A stretch of 64,000 nt of DNA from Bimuria novae-zelandiae CBS 107.79. Its lineage: Eukaryota > Ascomycota > Dothideomycetes > Pleosporales > Didymosphaeriaceae. Shown here in pieces: positions 36,306-48,050 of this stretch (its first letter is position 1; each line of letters starts with the position of its first letter). The stretch lies in NCBI GenBank assembly GCA_010015655.1, contig ML976665.1:427909-491908 (forward strand), given 5' to 3'. The position numbers and the translations under genes are program-made. The notes under the pieces are model-generated. The model saw only the letters and a list, made by a program, of their open reading frames with translations, did no database searches and was not told the DNA's origin.

Positions 36306-39300
36306 GCGGAAGTTAAATTCTACTATTTACTTAGACTACTTAGCCTATTATTAATTAAGCTTCTTAGTCGTCGTAAAGCGCGTAAAATTAAGGTAATTAA
36401 AAAATATCTTTATTTAGCACTTAGCTCCCTTACGCTACGCTTCCTATTACTTAAAATAGTTAATAATTACTAGTGGGTCTTTATTATAAATCTTATAATT
36501 AAGTTTTACTCTTAAAAGCTTTGTTACGTAATAAAAGACTAGTCTCTATTTCCTATTACTACATTCTTATAAGAGTACGGCCCCTAACGTGTAGTCTAAT
36601 GCGTCCGTGTAAATATAATGTTGCCGTTCTAGGTTATATATTTGTAATAAAGGTGCTGTTAGAAATAGGTGCTTTAATTATTTAAAAGCCCTTTTCTCTA
36701 CCTTCTATAGAGGTTACTACTTTCTTATCTTTATAAGTTCCGTTAGTAGAGCGGTGACCTTTAATTAGTTCCTAATAAACTTGTGATAGAAGTTAGTAAA
36801 GCCTAAAAAAAACTAAATATCCTTTACTAATTTAGTAATAACTATTTTTCTGTTTTCGCGGTTTTCTTTAGGTCTATCTTAACACCTTCCTAGGATATTA
36901 CAAATCCTAGATATTTTATCTTAGTAACGTAGAAATCGCACTTCTTAAGGTGTAAGAGTAATTAATACTCTTATAGCTTTTATAACACTTTACGAATATG
37001 TCTTTTATGGTCTTTTATAGTTCTACTTAAATATACTAGTATATTATTAAGGTATTCCGTGTAGAATACGTCTAAGTATTTATATAATACTTAATTTATT
37101 AGTTCCTAGAAAGTTGCTAGGGCATTTATTAGTCCTATTAGTATAACTATATACTTAAAGAGGCCATATCGCGTGCGGAAAGCTATGTTTTACTTATAAC
37201 CTTTTATAATTTAAATTCTATAGAATTCGTCCTAGGCGTTAAATTTTATAAACTACTTAGCACCTGAAAATTAATCTATAAGCTCTCTTATAAATAGTAA
37301 TAAGTAGTAGTTTTTAATAGTTACGGCGTTTAGCTATTTATAGTATATATAGAGTCGCAGCCTGCCGTCTTTCTTAAAAATAAAGAATATAGAGAAGGCT
37401 ATAGGGCTCTAACTAGGCTACTATTTCCCTAAGCGCAGGTTTTTCTATATTAGCTTTTTAATTTTTTTTTCTTATTTATAGATAAGGGGCCTTAGGCGCT
37501 TTAGATATAGTTTAGCTCTTTTTACTAGTAGTATCTTGTAATCCTACTATTTATATTTAGGTAGGATAGTCTTATCGTGTTTCTTAAATAGGTCTACGAA
37601 TTCCTTATATTTTTCTAATAGATCTAAGTTATTAGGAACTATCTTAGTGTCCGATTACATAGTCCTTTGCGCTTGCAAGGTGGCTGGCGCACTAGTACCC
37701 TTGCATAAGATACATTCCTCCCTTACATGAGATACATTCCACAACAAAGCAAGGGATGTCTTTATGGTTATATAGAGGATTCTACCTTCCACAACGATTG
37801 ACACACGATAAATCACCTTTTTTCATCTGATCAAGATTACCCTTCAATCTAACACTTAGCTTTTTAGACCTATATATAGTGCACCTATCTTAGGTATTGC
37901 TTTAAGATCCTGTCTATCTTGTAAACTAATACCTCTTATATCTTAAATAGCTAGTTCTCCTTTCTTACTTAAGGTTTCTTGAGAGTTTCCCTTCGCTAGG
38001 GCTTATTTTAAGCTATTTTTAGCGTATTTTAGGGTAGGATTATTCTTTTACGCTAATTTGTTTCTAGATTATACTATTTAAGCTATTTATATCTAACGAT
38101 AGCTTTAATGTCTCTTATCTCTATAATAGTGTAGACATGTTGGCTCTCTAGGCCTTTTATATTAACTTATACCAGCGCCGTCTTGTGGCGTAACTAATTA
38201 TTACTATATTCTTATAATCGGGTCCTATTCGCGAGTCCTATTTATAGTAGTATTCTTTTATTACAATATAGCATATCGTATTTCTTAACTACCTATAAGG
38301 CGATTAAATATATATCTACCCCTAGGTTTATAAGTGCTATAACACGATGCCAGTGCACCGTAATATTCTTAATTAAGCGGTTCTTAACTTAGCGAGTATC
38401 TACTTAATAAGCTATAATAATTATACTATTACTAGTGTGGCTTGGTACCTAGTAATAATCTAGTTTTTTAAGTCCTCTAACTAACTAGAGTCTTCTCACT
38501 AACTTTCTATAGCCTCTTAGATCTAATCCTTAACTTATACTAATTTCGAAATTTCCTAAATCTTATGCTACTTATATCGTCATTACTATAATACATAAGT
38601 CTCTTTAATTCTATTAGATTTGTATACTCTTAGTATCCTATGTTATAGGCAATTTAGAGTAAGGCACTTGTTCTATGCCAACGCGCTATATTTTAGATAG
38701 CTATTAAAAAAAGCTACCTCTTCTTATAGACTTAGGTGTGCAATGCACTGTAGGTAACACTAGTTTTATAAAATTAATATATAATTCTTATCTTTCCCTA
38801 GTTATGTGTTCCCTATTGTCGTGTTAAGGTCCTAAGGGTTTAGACACTAGAGAAACTAGCCTATCTTAAGCTTTTATTACTAGTAAAGCTTATAGTTATT
38901 ATTAAAGTATTAATACTATTTATTTTACTTATAGTGCTTAGTTTAGCATATAGGAAAGTGCTCGTAGTCGTTATAAAGTATATTATATTAACTATTTTTT
39001 AGTTAATAATAATCTAAGTCCCTTAGAAAATATATAGTTTTAACTTAAGTCTTAAAGTGTTGCCAATATCCTTTACGCGTGTATTACTACTATTTAGCGT
39101 GTTTATGTTGTTTTAGTATCTTAACCTGGCGCAGGTAATGCTCTAGGAGGCCCTATAACTTCTTGGCGAGCCAATAGGCATCCTACGCATATGTTCCTTA
39201 GATGACTACTTTTGTCTTGCAATAGGATAAGTAGTGTAGTGTACTACTACATATCTAACAGGTGTCATCTGCCAGTTATTAAAAGATCTAGTATTTATGG

Positions 39301-40419
39301 AAGACCTTTTGTTCCTCTTCCTATTTTACTAGTTCTGGGATATCCTGTGTGAGGTCCATTTCCTCGTCTCCCGCCGGGGTGAGGGTGGTTATTATTACAT
39401 GTAAGAGGCTAGTCGTGCTAACCTAAGTCTCTATTTTTAGGCAGTTCCTTGCGAAGTGGCCCTGTTCTTTGCATTAGAGGCAGGCTTTATTCTTAAATTT
39501 TCGCTCTCGCTCTTCCTATAAAATACTATCCTTATCCTAGTAGCCTTTCTTTAGCCTATACGGCTGCTTTCCTTTGCCGTTCCTCTTTTTATACTATTAG
39601 GCTTTATTAGTTATAATAACATCCCTATTCTTATCTTTTCTTATAGACTAGATACTAGTTTCCCTCCTAAAAAGTAGTTAAGTGCTATGCTATTTCTCTA
39701 GCTTTTATTAGTATAGGTAATTATCTACTTTAATAGCATTATTTATAAGTTCTTCTAAATTATTAGCGTTTCCTTAGTAAACTAGTTTGTCCTTAACTAT
39801 TTCTTTTAACCTATTATATTAGGTAATTATAAGTAGGGCTTCTTTCTATTTATTAAGTTACACTATAATCTGCTTAAACTTTAAGATATAAAGGACCGCT
39901 AATTTTTCCTAACGTAGGCGTTAAAGGCGTATTTTAGCTTAATATTTTTTATTAATTATGCTAAATATTTTTTATAGCTTTATAAAAGGACTCCTAGTCC
40001 TTAAAAGTATCTTTAGTAGTGTCTAAATAGTAGTTCTTAAGCTTACTATTCTTAAGGAAATTATTAATTATTAGTATAGCCTATATAGCTACCTTATCTT
40101 ACATATTTATGCAGGTAACTAGGATTTTATCTTATTCTATCTTAAACTTTCCTAAGTTATAGCAAATAAATAGTTCTATTTACGTTAAGAACGTTCCTAA
40201 GTAACCCTTTCTAGTATAAGGTTCTAGCTTAAGAACCTTTAGTTAATACTTTATATTCTTTTACTTATTTATTTTTTCGCTTATCTTGTTAATAATTTCC
40301 TAAAGCTAGGCTATCTAAGCTACTTATTTAGTAATTAGCTCCCTTAGCGTTTTTTCTTTATACGCTAAGGCTATAGTTATTAAAATAAGTCTTATTATTA
40401 TACTATAAGGTAGTTAAAG
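36306..40419 (-). pseudogene. Gyp-B2 RT to gag, RIP-degraded
   Basis: Right-hand part of Gyp-B2 beyond Gyp-C. RT at about 36,640-37,500 has both catalytic Asp residues turned into Asn (YLNNIL). Gag about 38,500-40,300 contains the zinc knuckle at 39441-39482, with all three Cys and the His intact. A solo LTR sits at 37648-37854 within the region between protease and RT. The parallel with Gyp-B1 14,980-18,057 allows each insertion point to be read to the base. Confidence 0.75.
37648..37854. repeat. Solo LTR, target duplication CTTAG
   Basis: A 207-bp insertion absent from the aligned position of Gyp-B1 (15,495). It begins TGTCCGAT, ends ATCTAACA and is flanked by CTTAG (37643-37647, 37855-37859). 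Composition is near normal, with almost no RIP signature, so it was spared by RIP or arrived recently. The parent family is not in the window. Confidence 0.85.
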
Positions 40420-40850
40420 TGTTATAAGGCACTTATACCTTATTCTAATTTAAGTTAAGGTAGTAAGGTATTATAGTACTTTATAAATTATTTAATAATA
40501 TAAGTTAATGCGACACTTAGTGCGCAGCTAAATAATTTAATCTTATAATAAATAAGATAACTATTAGTCTATATCGGAGAACGTACTTGCATAGAAAACA
40601 TGTGAGTTGACTACAAGGAGCGTAGAAAGGAAATTGTCCTGTATATATACCTGGCTTGCTTAGTTGCTCAGTACCGCTAATTAACTAAGCAGTCACGTGC
40701 CTTGCCTGCTTGGTTGCTTAGTACCACTGATCGACTAAGCAGTCACGTGACTCCAAGGCTAGCTTCTTGGCGTACTTGTTAACCCGTTCCTCGGCCGCCT
40801 TGTTCCTCATAAGCGCCCATCCCTTGTCGTCTTGCTTCTGGTTTGTAACA
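40420..40850 (-). repeat. 5' LTR of Gyp-B2 (U3 half nearly unmutated)
   Basis: 431 bp, equal in length to the left LTR. The R-U5 half (40420-40630) is as AT-rich as its partner, but 40640-40850 is almost free of RIP and keeps two CACGTG sites (40694-40699, 40744-40749) inside a partial tandem repeat of AGTCACGTG. A TATATATA box lies near 40,652 between the halves. Confidence 0.9.
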
Positions 40851-43616
40851 TATAGGACCCGTGTCATTAGCGCTAGTTTAGAAAAATTATTTAACTTTAT
40901 TATTACTTATTAAAGTGCTTAAGGATAATTTTACCTTAACTTTTATTAGTACTAAGATACTCGTGTACAGCTAATACTAAGCTTATCTTAATAAAGTTAA
41001 GTATAGAAGGTAAAATCCTAAGATTTAGTTTAAGAAATAGGAGGTACTCGAGGACTAAGTAACTATTTATAAGATAATAGACATTATAGAAGGTACTATC
41101 ACACTTCATTGTCTAAAATTAGTTAGTTAGAAGATAGCTTCTAAGTATTTTATACTAGAAACTTTAAATAGCTATTATTAGTAAATTACCTATTAGGACT
41201 TTGCTAATTACGCTTACCTAAGCTAAACGTAAAAGGATTTTAAATTAACTTACTTTCTTTAAGTTTAGCACGCTTAAAGTTAAGGTTAATAAGAAAAGTT
41301 TTAGTTAATTAAGATTTATAAGTAATTACGGAATTCTTATTCTACTTTTGTGTTTAGGAAAGGTTATTGTAACCTCTATTAACCTAACCGTTATAATTAC
41401 GTAGGACAAGACTAAGAGTTTAAAGATATATAGTATACTCTACTTTAATTACTATTCTCTTTTGAATAGCACGATTATAGACGAAGGCGTTTTACTATAC
41501 CGTATTAATAATTATAGGCTTTTTATACTTAGTACATTTAATAAATTAATTTTTATTACGAGTAATAATGTCATCACATAAGCTCTAGCTATTAGTAGAA
41601 TAAGGTATAGGGGTTTTAGGAATGTTCTATACAGAGCACGCGGTTCTTACACGGAGAATATACTACTAAAACTTATTGCCGTTATTAAGGAATTGTATAT
41701 AAATATTATTTTAGAATCTCTCCTGCAAAAATCTAGGATTTAGTACTCAGGTTTATATAATATTATATATATAAGTACGGTCTTGAATAATATAGCACTT
41801 ACCAAGCTTTATTATACGTATAACTTCTTATATCTTAAACATAAGCGTATTACCTTATACCCTTATGTTTTTAATAATATATTTTACGGAAATTAGTACT
41901 CTTAGCATAATTTCCAAAAACTAATAATAAATAAATATAATATTAGAAAGCTAAATATTGTAAATAAGAAGCTTTTCACGAGCTTGTAAACCACGTATAA
42001 ATCGTTTAAATTAATAGAATTACCTATATTAAGTATAAATATTACGTAAGTACTTACGCAGCTTTGCGAGTTTCGCGTAGACTAAAAGATCCTTCTCTAA
42101 GACTATTCTTCAGAATGTTATAGAGACTTTTTTATATGCCTATAGGTAGATTATGAGAGGGAAGAAATCTTATCTTAAAAGAAAATTTTAAGAAAAAGAT
42201 TTATAGTAATCTACTTATTTAAAAAGGTTTATATTAATTATAGAAATCTTTAACAACTTTATTATGTACGTTAGGAATATGTACTAGGTGAATGGTATAA
42301 TAATTATATAAGATAATATTATAGTAACTATTTCTTAGTATATTAGATTTAAAAAAATTTAAATAAGAAATTAATAGGGAAACTAAAATTATAATCGCGC
42401 AACTATATATTTACGAACTAAAAGAGAGTGCAGAATAAGCTAAGTAGGAGATTATTATAAAAGTAATTAAGATACGCACGAGTGCAAATCTACCTACTAA
42501 GCTCTAATTAGAGATTATAGACACTATAGAGTAGCTTTATAAAATAAGCCCTATAGCTCGTAATAAGATATAATTTTTAAATAAAGTATTAAATAGCTAG
42601 TTCTAATAGTACCTCCAATACTATTAGCCTATAACGGTAAGATCCGCGACTATAAATCTACGCCTTATTTAAAGTAGTATTTACGCCTATAGCTATCGCG
42701 CGTACTTGTTAAATAAGAAGCAATTTACTAGGTAAGATAAACGTAGGTTTCAAGTAAAATTAAAAGACTATATTAGATATTTAGTTAGCTAATAAATTTT
42801 TAATATTTATAAAATAAATATCCTAATACTTAATTAAGTTATTATAACACAGAACGTCTCCTTTAATAAGACTTACTTTTATAAGGATAAAGCTAATATT
42901 AGTATGCTAAATGCTAAAGCTATTAAGATACTTAAAATCCTCTATAAAGATATAATTAGAGATATAAGAGAAGTGTATAATAGTATTAGTCTTTTTACTT
43001 AATTAAATAAGTAAGTAAATTTTAAACCTATCATATCAACTAAGCTCAAGCTTAGGGGCACTAGGCTTAGTTAAAGTATTAATATAGTTAGTTAAGCTAC
43101 GTTATAAATTACTAAGTAAAAAGTAGTATTATAAACTAATTACTTAGTTAGTAATTAGTTAGGAATTCGTAATCTATAAGATAGCTATTTAGGCCTAGCC
43201 ATCCTAGACGTGACTCCTAAACCAGGGCTTACTAATTAAAATTTCTTTTAAAAAGAAGAGGAATCTAATAGCCCCTAATATATATATAAACCTAGAGAAG
43301 TAGTCCCATTAGAATCTTAAACGTAATTCCCTTAGAGGCTTAAGCTTAATAGCTTAGTCCCTACTTTTCAACCTATGCCTAAGGCGTCCACTACTATAAA
43401 TATATTAAATATATCTGCTACTTACACTTATAGTAGGCGCGGTGAAGACTTTATATTGTATTTAAATAAAACATTATAAGTGTAAACTTCTAAAATAGAA
43501 ATAATACTATATTTTACTTTACAATAGACGTGGCCTAGAGATCTATTTAATAATTAGCTAAAATTTAACATAAAATTTAGTATATTTGCACTAATCACTA
43601 AACTGAATAATATATA
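40851..43616 (+). mobile_element. Cop-1b gag and pol N-terminal half
   Basis: Continuation of Cop-1b after Gyp-B2. It matches Cop-1a in inverse orientation piece by piece (40,856 with 25,865; 41,290 with the Cop-2 insertion site; 42,740 with the Gyp-B1 insertion site), which shows that both Cop-1 copies shared this sequence before the insertions. Heavily RIP-mutated; no individual motif is readable. It is cut at 43616 by Pogo-1. Confidence 0.65.
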
Positions 43617-45468
43617 ACGTACTTGACAAGCGAGCGGCCAGTACAAGCGAGCGGCCACCTCGCCAATCTTTTATTGCCTTTATCGCGATCTAACTCAACA
43701 ACGCGATATAATAATTACATATAATTACTATACTAGATTAAGTAGTATCTATACTACGCTTTATACACGTTCGCGCATTATGCCTAGTCTCTTTATAGTA
43801 GCTACAGCGCGTGAAAGCCTGTTAACTAGCACCTAATTACACTCTACCTTAACTCGTTTCGCTCTCTAGCTACTACTTAATATCCTTTTAAGTAATAATT
43901 TTTTTTACCTTTATCCTTATTAAGGTACCTTACTCTTATATTTACTTCTTTGATTACTTTCTACATGTTATAGCTACTTTATTTACCTATTTAAGCCTCG
44001 CGATCCAATCGCGCATAAGCGTACTTTTATAAGCGATCACCTTAGCGCCTTTTTTAAGCTAATTAAGCGCTGTAATAATAAAAGCTAGTCATAAGCTTTT
44101 ATACTTTTAAATTTTATTTTAAAGTAATATTAACTAAGCCTCTAGCTCGCATGCGTTACTTAGTATTTTAGCTTTTTAAAAAATAACTTTTAGTAAATAC
44201 GGCGTTAGCGTATAAAGCTTAATATTACGCTTTAATATTACTATCTCTAGGCTATATAGGACTATGCTAGCGCCTTAAAAACTTTAACAGATATTCTCTT
44301 TTATAATTAACTATATATAGGCTGCGTAGAAGGCTAGTAGGAACTCTAGCTTTATAATATAGCTAATATAGTCGCGTATTAGGCTTTTAATCTAGCAGGT
44401 ATACGCGCGCTTTAACGGCGAGAAGTAGTTCATATTAAATAGCTATAAAAGGTATAATAAATATAGTAGTATATAAAAAATAATAATATTATTCTCCTTA
44501 TAAAGCTCTTTACATTTAAGCGAGTTATAGCTCTTATAACTATTAAATATAAATAGCTAGCGTGCGCCTACCCTATACTTTACTATTTACTTAATAAAGT
44601 GCCTTAGCTACTCTACTCTAAGCTTATTAGTAGTTTAGCTATTATTATTAACAGCGAAAGCCTAGTCGCGTAGTATATTATTATTCTAGTACTAGGTAGA
44701 AAGGTAATACTAGCTAAGAAAAATAATAAAGGGCAGGATTGCCTAGCTAGTAGAGTTAATTCTTTAAATTACTATACTCTACTTATAATTACCTAGCTAG
44801 ATAGCCTTTTGTCTATCTTATCTCTTTAAGCCTATAATAATAAGCTACGCTAATATCTTACCTATTATAAAGCTAGTCTTATTAAAGTTGTAGGTATCTT
44901 TATTATAAATAATATAGGTAGCCTTCGTGCGTGATACAAGCTCAAACCAAGTCCTAATAGCTTTAATATTTTTATATAAAGCTCTCTGCTAATTGTATAG
45001 CTAATTAAATTATATAGTATGGTAATTTATATACTTAATAAAGTTATGTAGCTAGTTCTTACCTATCTAGCCAGTGCTACGCTTAGCAAGTAGCTTATTT
45101 ACTATATCTTATATAGCACTTATGGTAGTCGCAAATTCTTAATAATCTAGATTAAGTATATACCTAATAATCACCTCGTCTTCTAGCTTAGTAAGCTTTT
45201 TTAATTTAGACTAATCATCGTGTTGTGTAGCAATTCTTACCCGTTGCCCACGTAGTATATTTTAATGGACGTTATATATTACTATAGCGCGTTATACGCT
45301 TTAAATCTAGTCTTAATTAATAGCTAAGATAGCTAGGAAAATATCTACTTTGCTATAGAGTATTTAAGTAAGAGGTAGTTAAGCTATTATTGTTATAAGG
45401 TAACGCGTTACGAAAATTGTGATGGGGTGGCCGCTCGCTTGTACTGGCCACTCGCTTGTCAAGTGCGT
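43617..45468 (-). mobile_element. Pogo-1: pogo/Fot1-type Tc1-mariner DNA transposon
   Basis: 1,852 bp with TA on both sides (43615-43616, 45469-45470) and terminal inverted repeats of about 45 bp starting ACGTACTTGACAAGCG / ACGCACTTGACAAGCG. Each TIR contains two copies of ACAAGCGAG(C/T)GGCCA. The minus strand encodes a degraded DDE transposase in which WFELV, NFNKTSFI (NFDETGF-like), ILPFIIF, FSPLKRAY and LEFLLAF are readable. Size, TIR, TA target and transposase agree with the fungal Fot1/pogo group. It sits in Cop-1b between 43,616 and 45,471. Confidence 0.93.
43900..45210 (-). pseudogene. Pogo-1 transposase, RIP-degraded
   Basis: The order on the minus strand is an N-terminal helix-turn-helix/CENP-B-like region with LTKLEDEVIIRYIL near 45,210-45,160, then the DDE domain. 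The Asp of the NFDE motif reads Asn. TAG and TAA stops occur throughout. When active the protein would have bound the TIRs and inserted at TA. The same conserved blocks recur in Pogo-2. Confidence 0.85.
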
Positions 45469-45470
45469 TA

Positions 45471-47060
45471 GCTTAATTTTACTTATATATATTTTCCTAG
45501 AGCTTACGAGGCATAGGCCAAGCTATAAAACTACACTATAGTAAATACTAAGCTATAAGCTATGATGCTTAAAAGAACGCTAAAGGTATTATTTTAAAAA
45601 GTAAAGAATATAGGTTATTTTAAGTTTCCTCTATAATAAAAGGAAATCTTTAATAGCGTATTAAGACTTTTAGTAATAGCAAAGCTTGCAAAAAATCTAA
45701 ATCATACACTAGCTACTCGTCTTTATAGGGACAATCTCCTAAAATCTGTTATAACGTGAAAATAGCTATATATGAACCTACTTAGAGAGTTATTCTAAAT
45801 AGCCTTAGTATTAGAGCACGATACGCCACTTAGAAAAATTACTTAAAAAGAAATTATAAGAGTTAAGTCCTTTGGTAGACTTCAGCTACTTGAATAGGTA
45901 TAAACTTATAAGTTTAAATAATATAGCTTTTTCCTTAAATGTAAAGCGTATAGTATAGTATAAGACAATTTCTAAGATATTAACATTTTATAATTCATAT
46001 CCGCTATAACCCTCGTAGCAAAATTATTTTAAGCTATAATAGCTATTATAACTAAGTTAAATTTAGAGATAAAATAATATAACATAGTTAGAGTATTTCT
46101 AAATATAAAGATGATACCTAAAATACTATTATTTTACAAGCTACTTAATAGGTATAAAAGGACTAGTATTTATATAAAGCTTAATTAAGCTTTATACGGA
46201 CTAAGAGATACTTTTCTTCATTAGGATAAAGAGTTTTTATTCTTACTCAAGGCTATAGGGCTTATTACTTGAAAAAAACAATACTACCTATTCTTTAATA
46301 TTAATAAGATAATATTTAACTTATTCTAAGTAGATAATATCCTACTAATATATTATAAACGTAACGAGCAAGAAGCTCACACTTTTTAGAAGAAACTTAC
46401 TAAGAAATACGAGGTTATAAAGAAGGGGAAACTAAACTAGTTCCTAGACATTTGTATGCTCTAAAATCACCGGCTTAGAACTATACCCCTTCTCTATAAT
46501 ATATATATTAATAAAGTAATAAAATACTTTAAGCTTAAGAATAGTAAGACCTTTTTAGAAACGTTTCTTTCTATTAAGGAGCTTGTTAAGTTAATAGGAA
46601 AAGCTTTTAAGCAGGATATTAAGTAGTCTTCAGAATATATAGGTTTAGTAATTTATATAGTAATTATACTTTCACTAAATATTATATTTACGGTCTTCAA
46701 GCTTTTATAGTTCTTAATTAATTTTAGTGAATATTATTTTGCTATATTTAATTACTTAATTATTTACCTCTACAATACGGACGAAGAGGTATTTAAGGAT
46801 AAGTTATATAATGACTTAAATCTTACGATTTCCAATAACGTATCCTTTATAAATAATCTAAAAACACGAAGATTATTGCACGCATATGATATCCTACTCT
46901 TCAGTAGAGTAATTTTCTAAAAGGCAGCTCGGCGAGCGACTGTTATGACTTTAATAATAAAAGCTAAGCTACTAGCCTTAAATTTATTAAAGAAGAGGCT
47001 ATAGCCATATACAGCTTCTTTAAGGAGCTTTATTTAGACCTTAGAATAATCTAGATAATC
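45471..47060 (+). mobile_element. Cop-1b pol: RT and start of RNase H
   Basis: Copia RT blocks are recognisable on the plus strand: ALYGLRDT near 46,190, then a degraded Y-V-D-D box near 46,330 (reading stop-V-D-N), then the copia RNase H region with YLYNTDEE, FINNLKTRR and RELYLDL-like residues up to the solo LTR insertion at 47060. The corresponding Cop-1a piece is 6442-7724. No open frame survives. Confidence 0.75.
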
Positions 47061-47505
47061 TGTTACGGCTACGCCTCACAAGGTAGATGAAGTCGGATGG
47101 CGGGGAACGGCGCTAGCCAAGGTTCTGACGCCTTGGCCAAGATTGTAAGCGAACACGTGACGGAACTCTGTCGCAGCGCCAACAGAGTCGGCAAGTCGGA
47201 CTCTGCGACTCTATAGGCAGAGTCACAGAGGGGAACTTAGTAACTCTGTAGGCAGAGTTACAGAGCTATAGGGCTACCTCGTATTTCTTAAGTATATAGC
47301 TACTAGTACGCTCGTTAGATAGTCTTTATCGTCAATTTCCACAATCCTTTGACCAAGGTATCACTTGCCTTCGACATCCTCGTTTGGAATCCATATCGCA
47401 TGTGATCTATTGGCGATCACCCATTGACCTCTGCCTGTACTTCCATTAACTATAACCGCGCCCCCAAGGTAACCTGCCTTACGGTACCAAGGCAGATCCG
47501 TAACA
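47061..47505. repeat. Solo LTR, target duplication TAATC
   Basis: A 445-bp island of normal composition within the RNase H of Cop-1b. Starts TGTTACGG, ends CCGTAACA, flanked by TAATC (47056-47060, 47506-47510). It includes CACGTG at 47154-47159 and a duplicated motif around GGCAGAGT(C/T)ACAGAG (47,215-47,265). Removing it rejoins the copia RNase H frame. It has only a few RIP-like changes. Confidence 0.9.
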
Positions 47506-47780
47506 TAATCTTTTATAATAATTAGCAAATTATAAAACTATTTATAAACCCTAATAAGAGAATTATAATCTATTTACGCTACGTAGATATTTAAAATATA
47601 TAATTAAAGTAAGAGTATGCAAGATGCTTAGTGAAGGCCGTATACTTATATATAAATAAAATATTTATAAAGAGTATAACTAAAGCTTTTATACAGTAAT
47701 AATTCGCACGCTTTAAAACGTAACTAAATATAAAAAATATAAAATCTAGAGTTACCAAGGTAAATAAATCAGTGTAGTAA
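47506..47780 (+). pseudogene. Cop-1b RNase H C-terminus
   Basis: After the solo LTR the copia RNase H tail resumes: LRYVDI near 47,575, EYARCLVKAVYLYINK, and finally NKSV followed by TAG at 47775-47777. This order matches the usual end of copia pol. Confidence 0.7.
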
Positions 47781-48050
47781 ATATTATATTTAATGTTTAC
47801 TATTTACTGAGCTTCTATAAAAGTCTCTATAAGGCACGCACGCAAGAATCGTCGCTTACTTAAGCTATATAAGGAGGTCTAGAATCTTATTAATATGCTA
47901 ATATAAATAAATATACCTCTTTATTATAACTATATTATAAGGCTTAACGCTTACGCTACCTATACGCGAGGCGTATAATAGTCTATATAGAATAGTTAGC
48001 GGCCAGAGAAGCCTATATAGTTTATAAATCTTTATAGTAGGCTATTACTA
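47781..48050. other. Probable 3' tail of Cop-1b; LTR not resolved
   Basis: AT-rich sequence between the pol stop and the next gypsy remnant. A copia 3' LTR is expected here. I found no convincing match to the region before Cop-1 gag, so its limits cannot be set. Confidence 0.35.

Larger units (their letters stand above)
26951..40850 (-). mobile_element. Gyp-B2: second full-length Gyp-B retrotransposon, with Gyp-C nested inside
   Basis: 431-bp LTRs (26951-27381, 40420-40850) are flanked by the perfect duplication TATAG (26946-26950, 40851-40855). A polypurine tract lies beside the left LTR (27382-27400, minus sense). Internal sequence runs parallel to Gyp-B1 throughout. A chromodomain-like stretch and integrase are at about 28,050-29,535, interrupted by Gyp-C. 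RT occupies about 36,640-37,500, with YLNNIL replacing YLDDIL near 37,031-37,057. Gag follows at about 38,500-40,300, with a CCHC knuckle at 39441-39482 that is intact except that its Gln codon reads TAA. The total of 13.9 kb includes 6.8 kb of Gyp-C and a 207-bp solo LTR; the native length would be close to 7 kb. Confidence 0.9.

Noticed and set aside
43617..45468. Whole Pogo-1 region as a novel inverted-repeat system
   Set aside because: TA target, TIR and transposase blocks identify a known pogo/Fot1 transposon.
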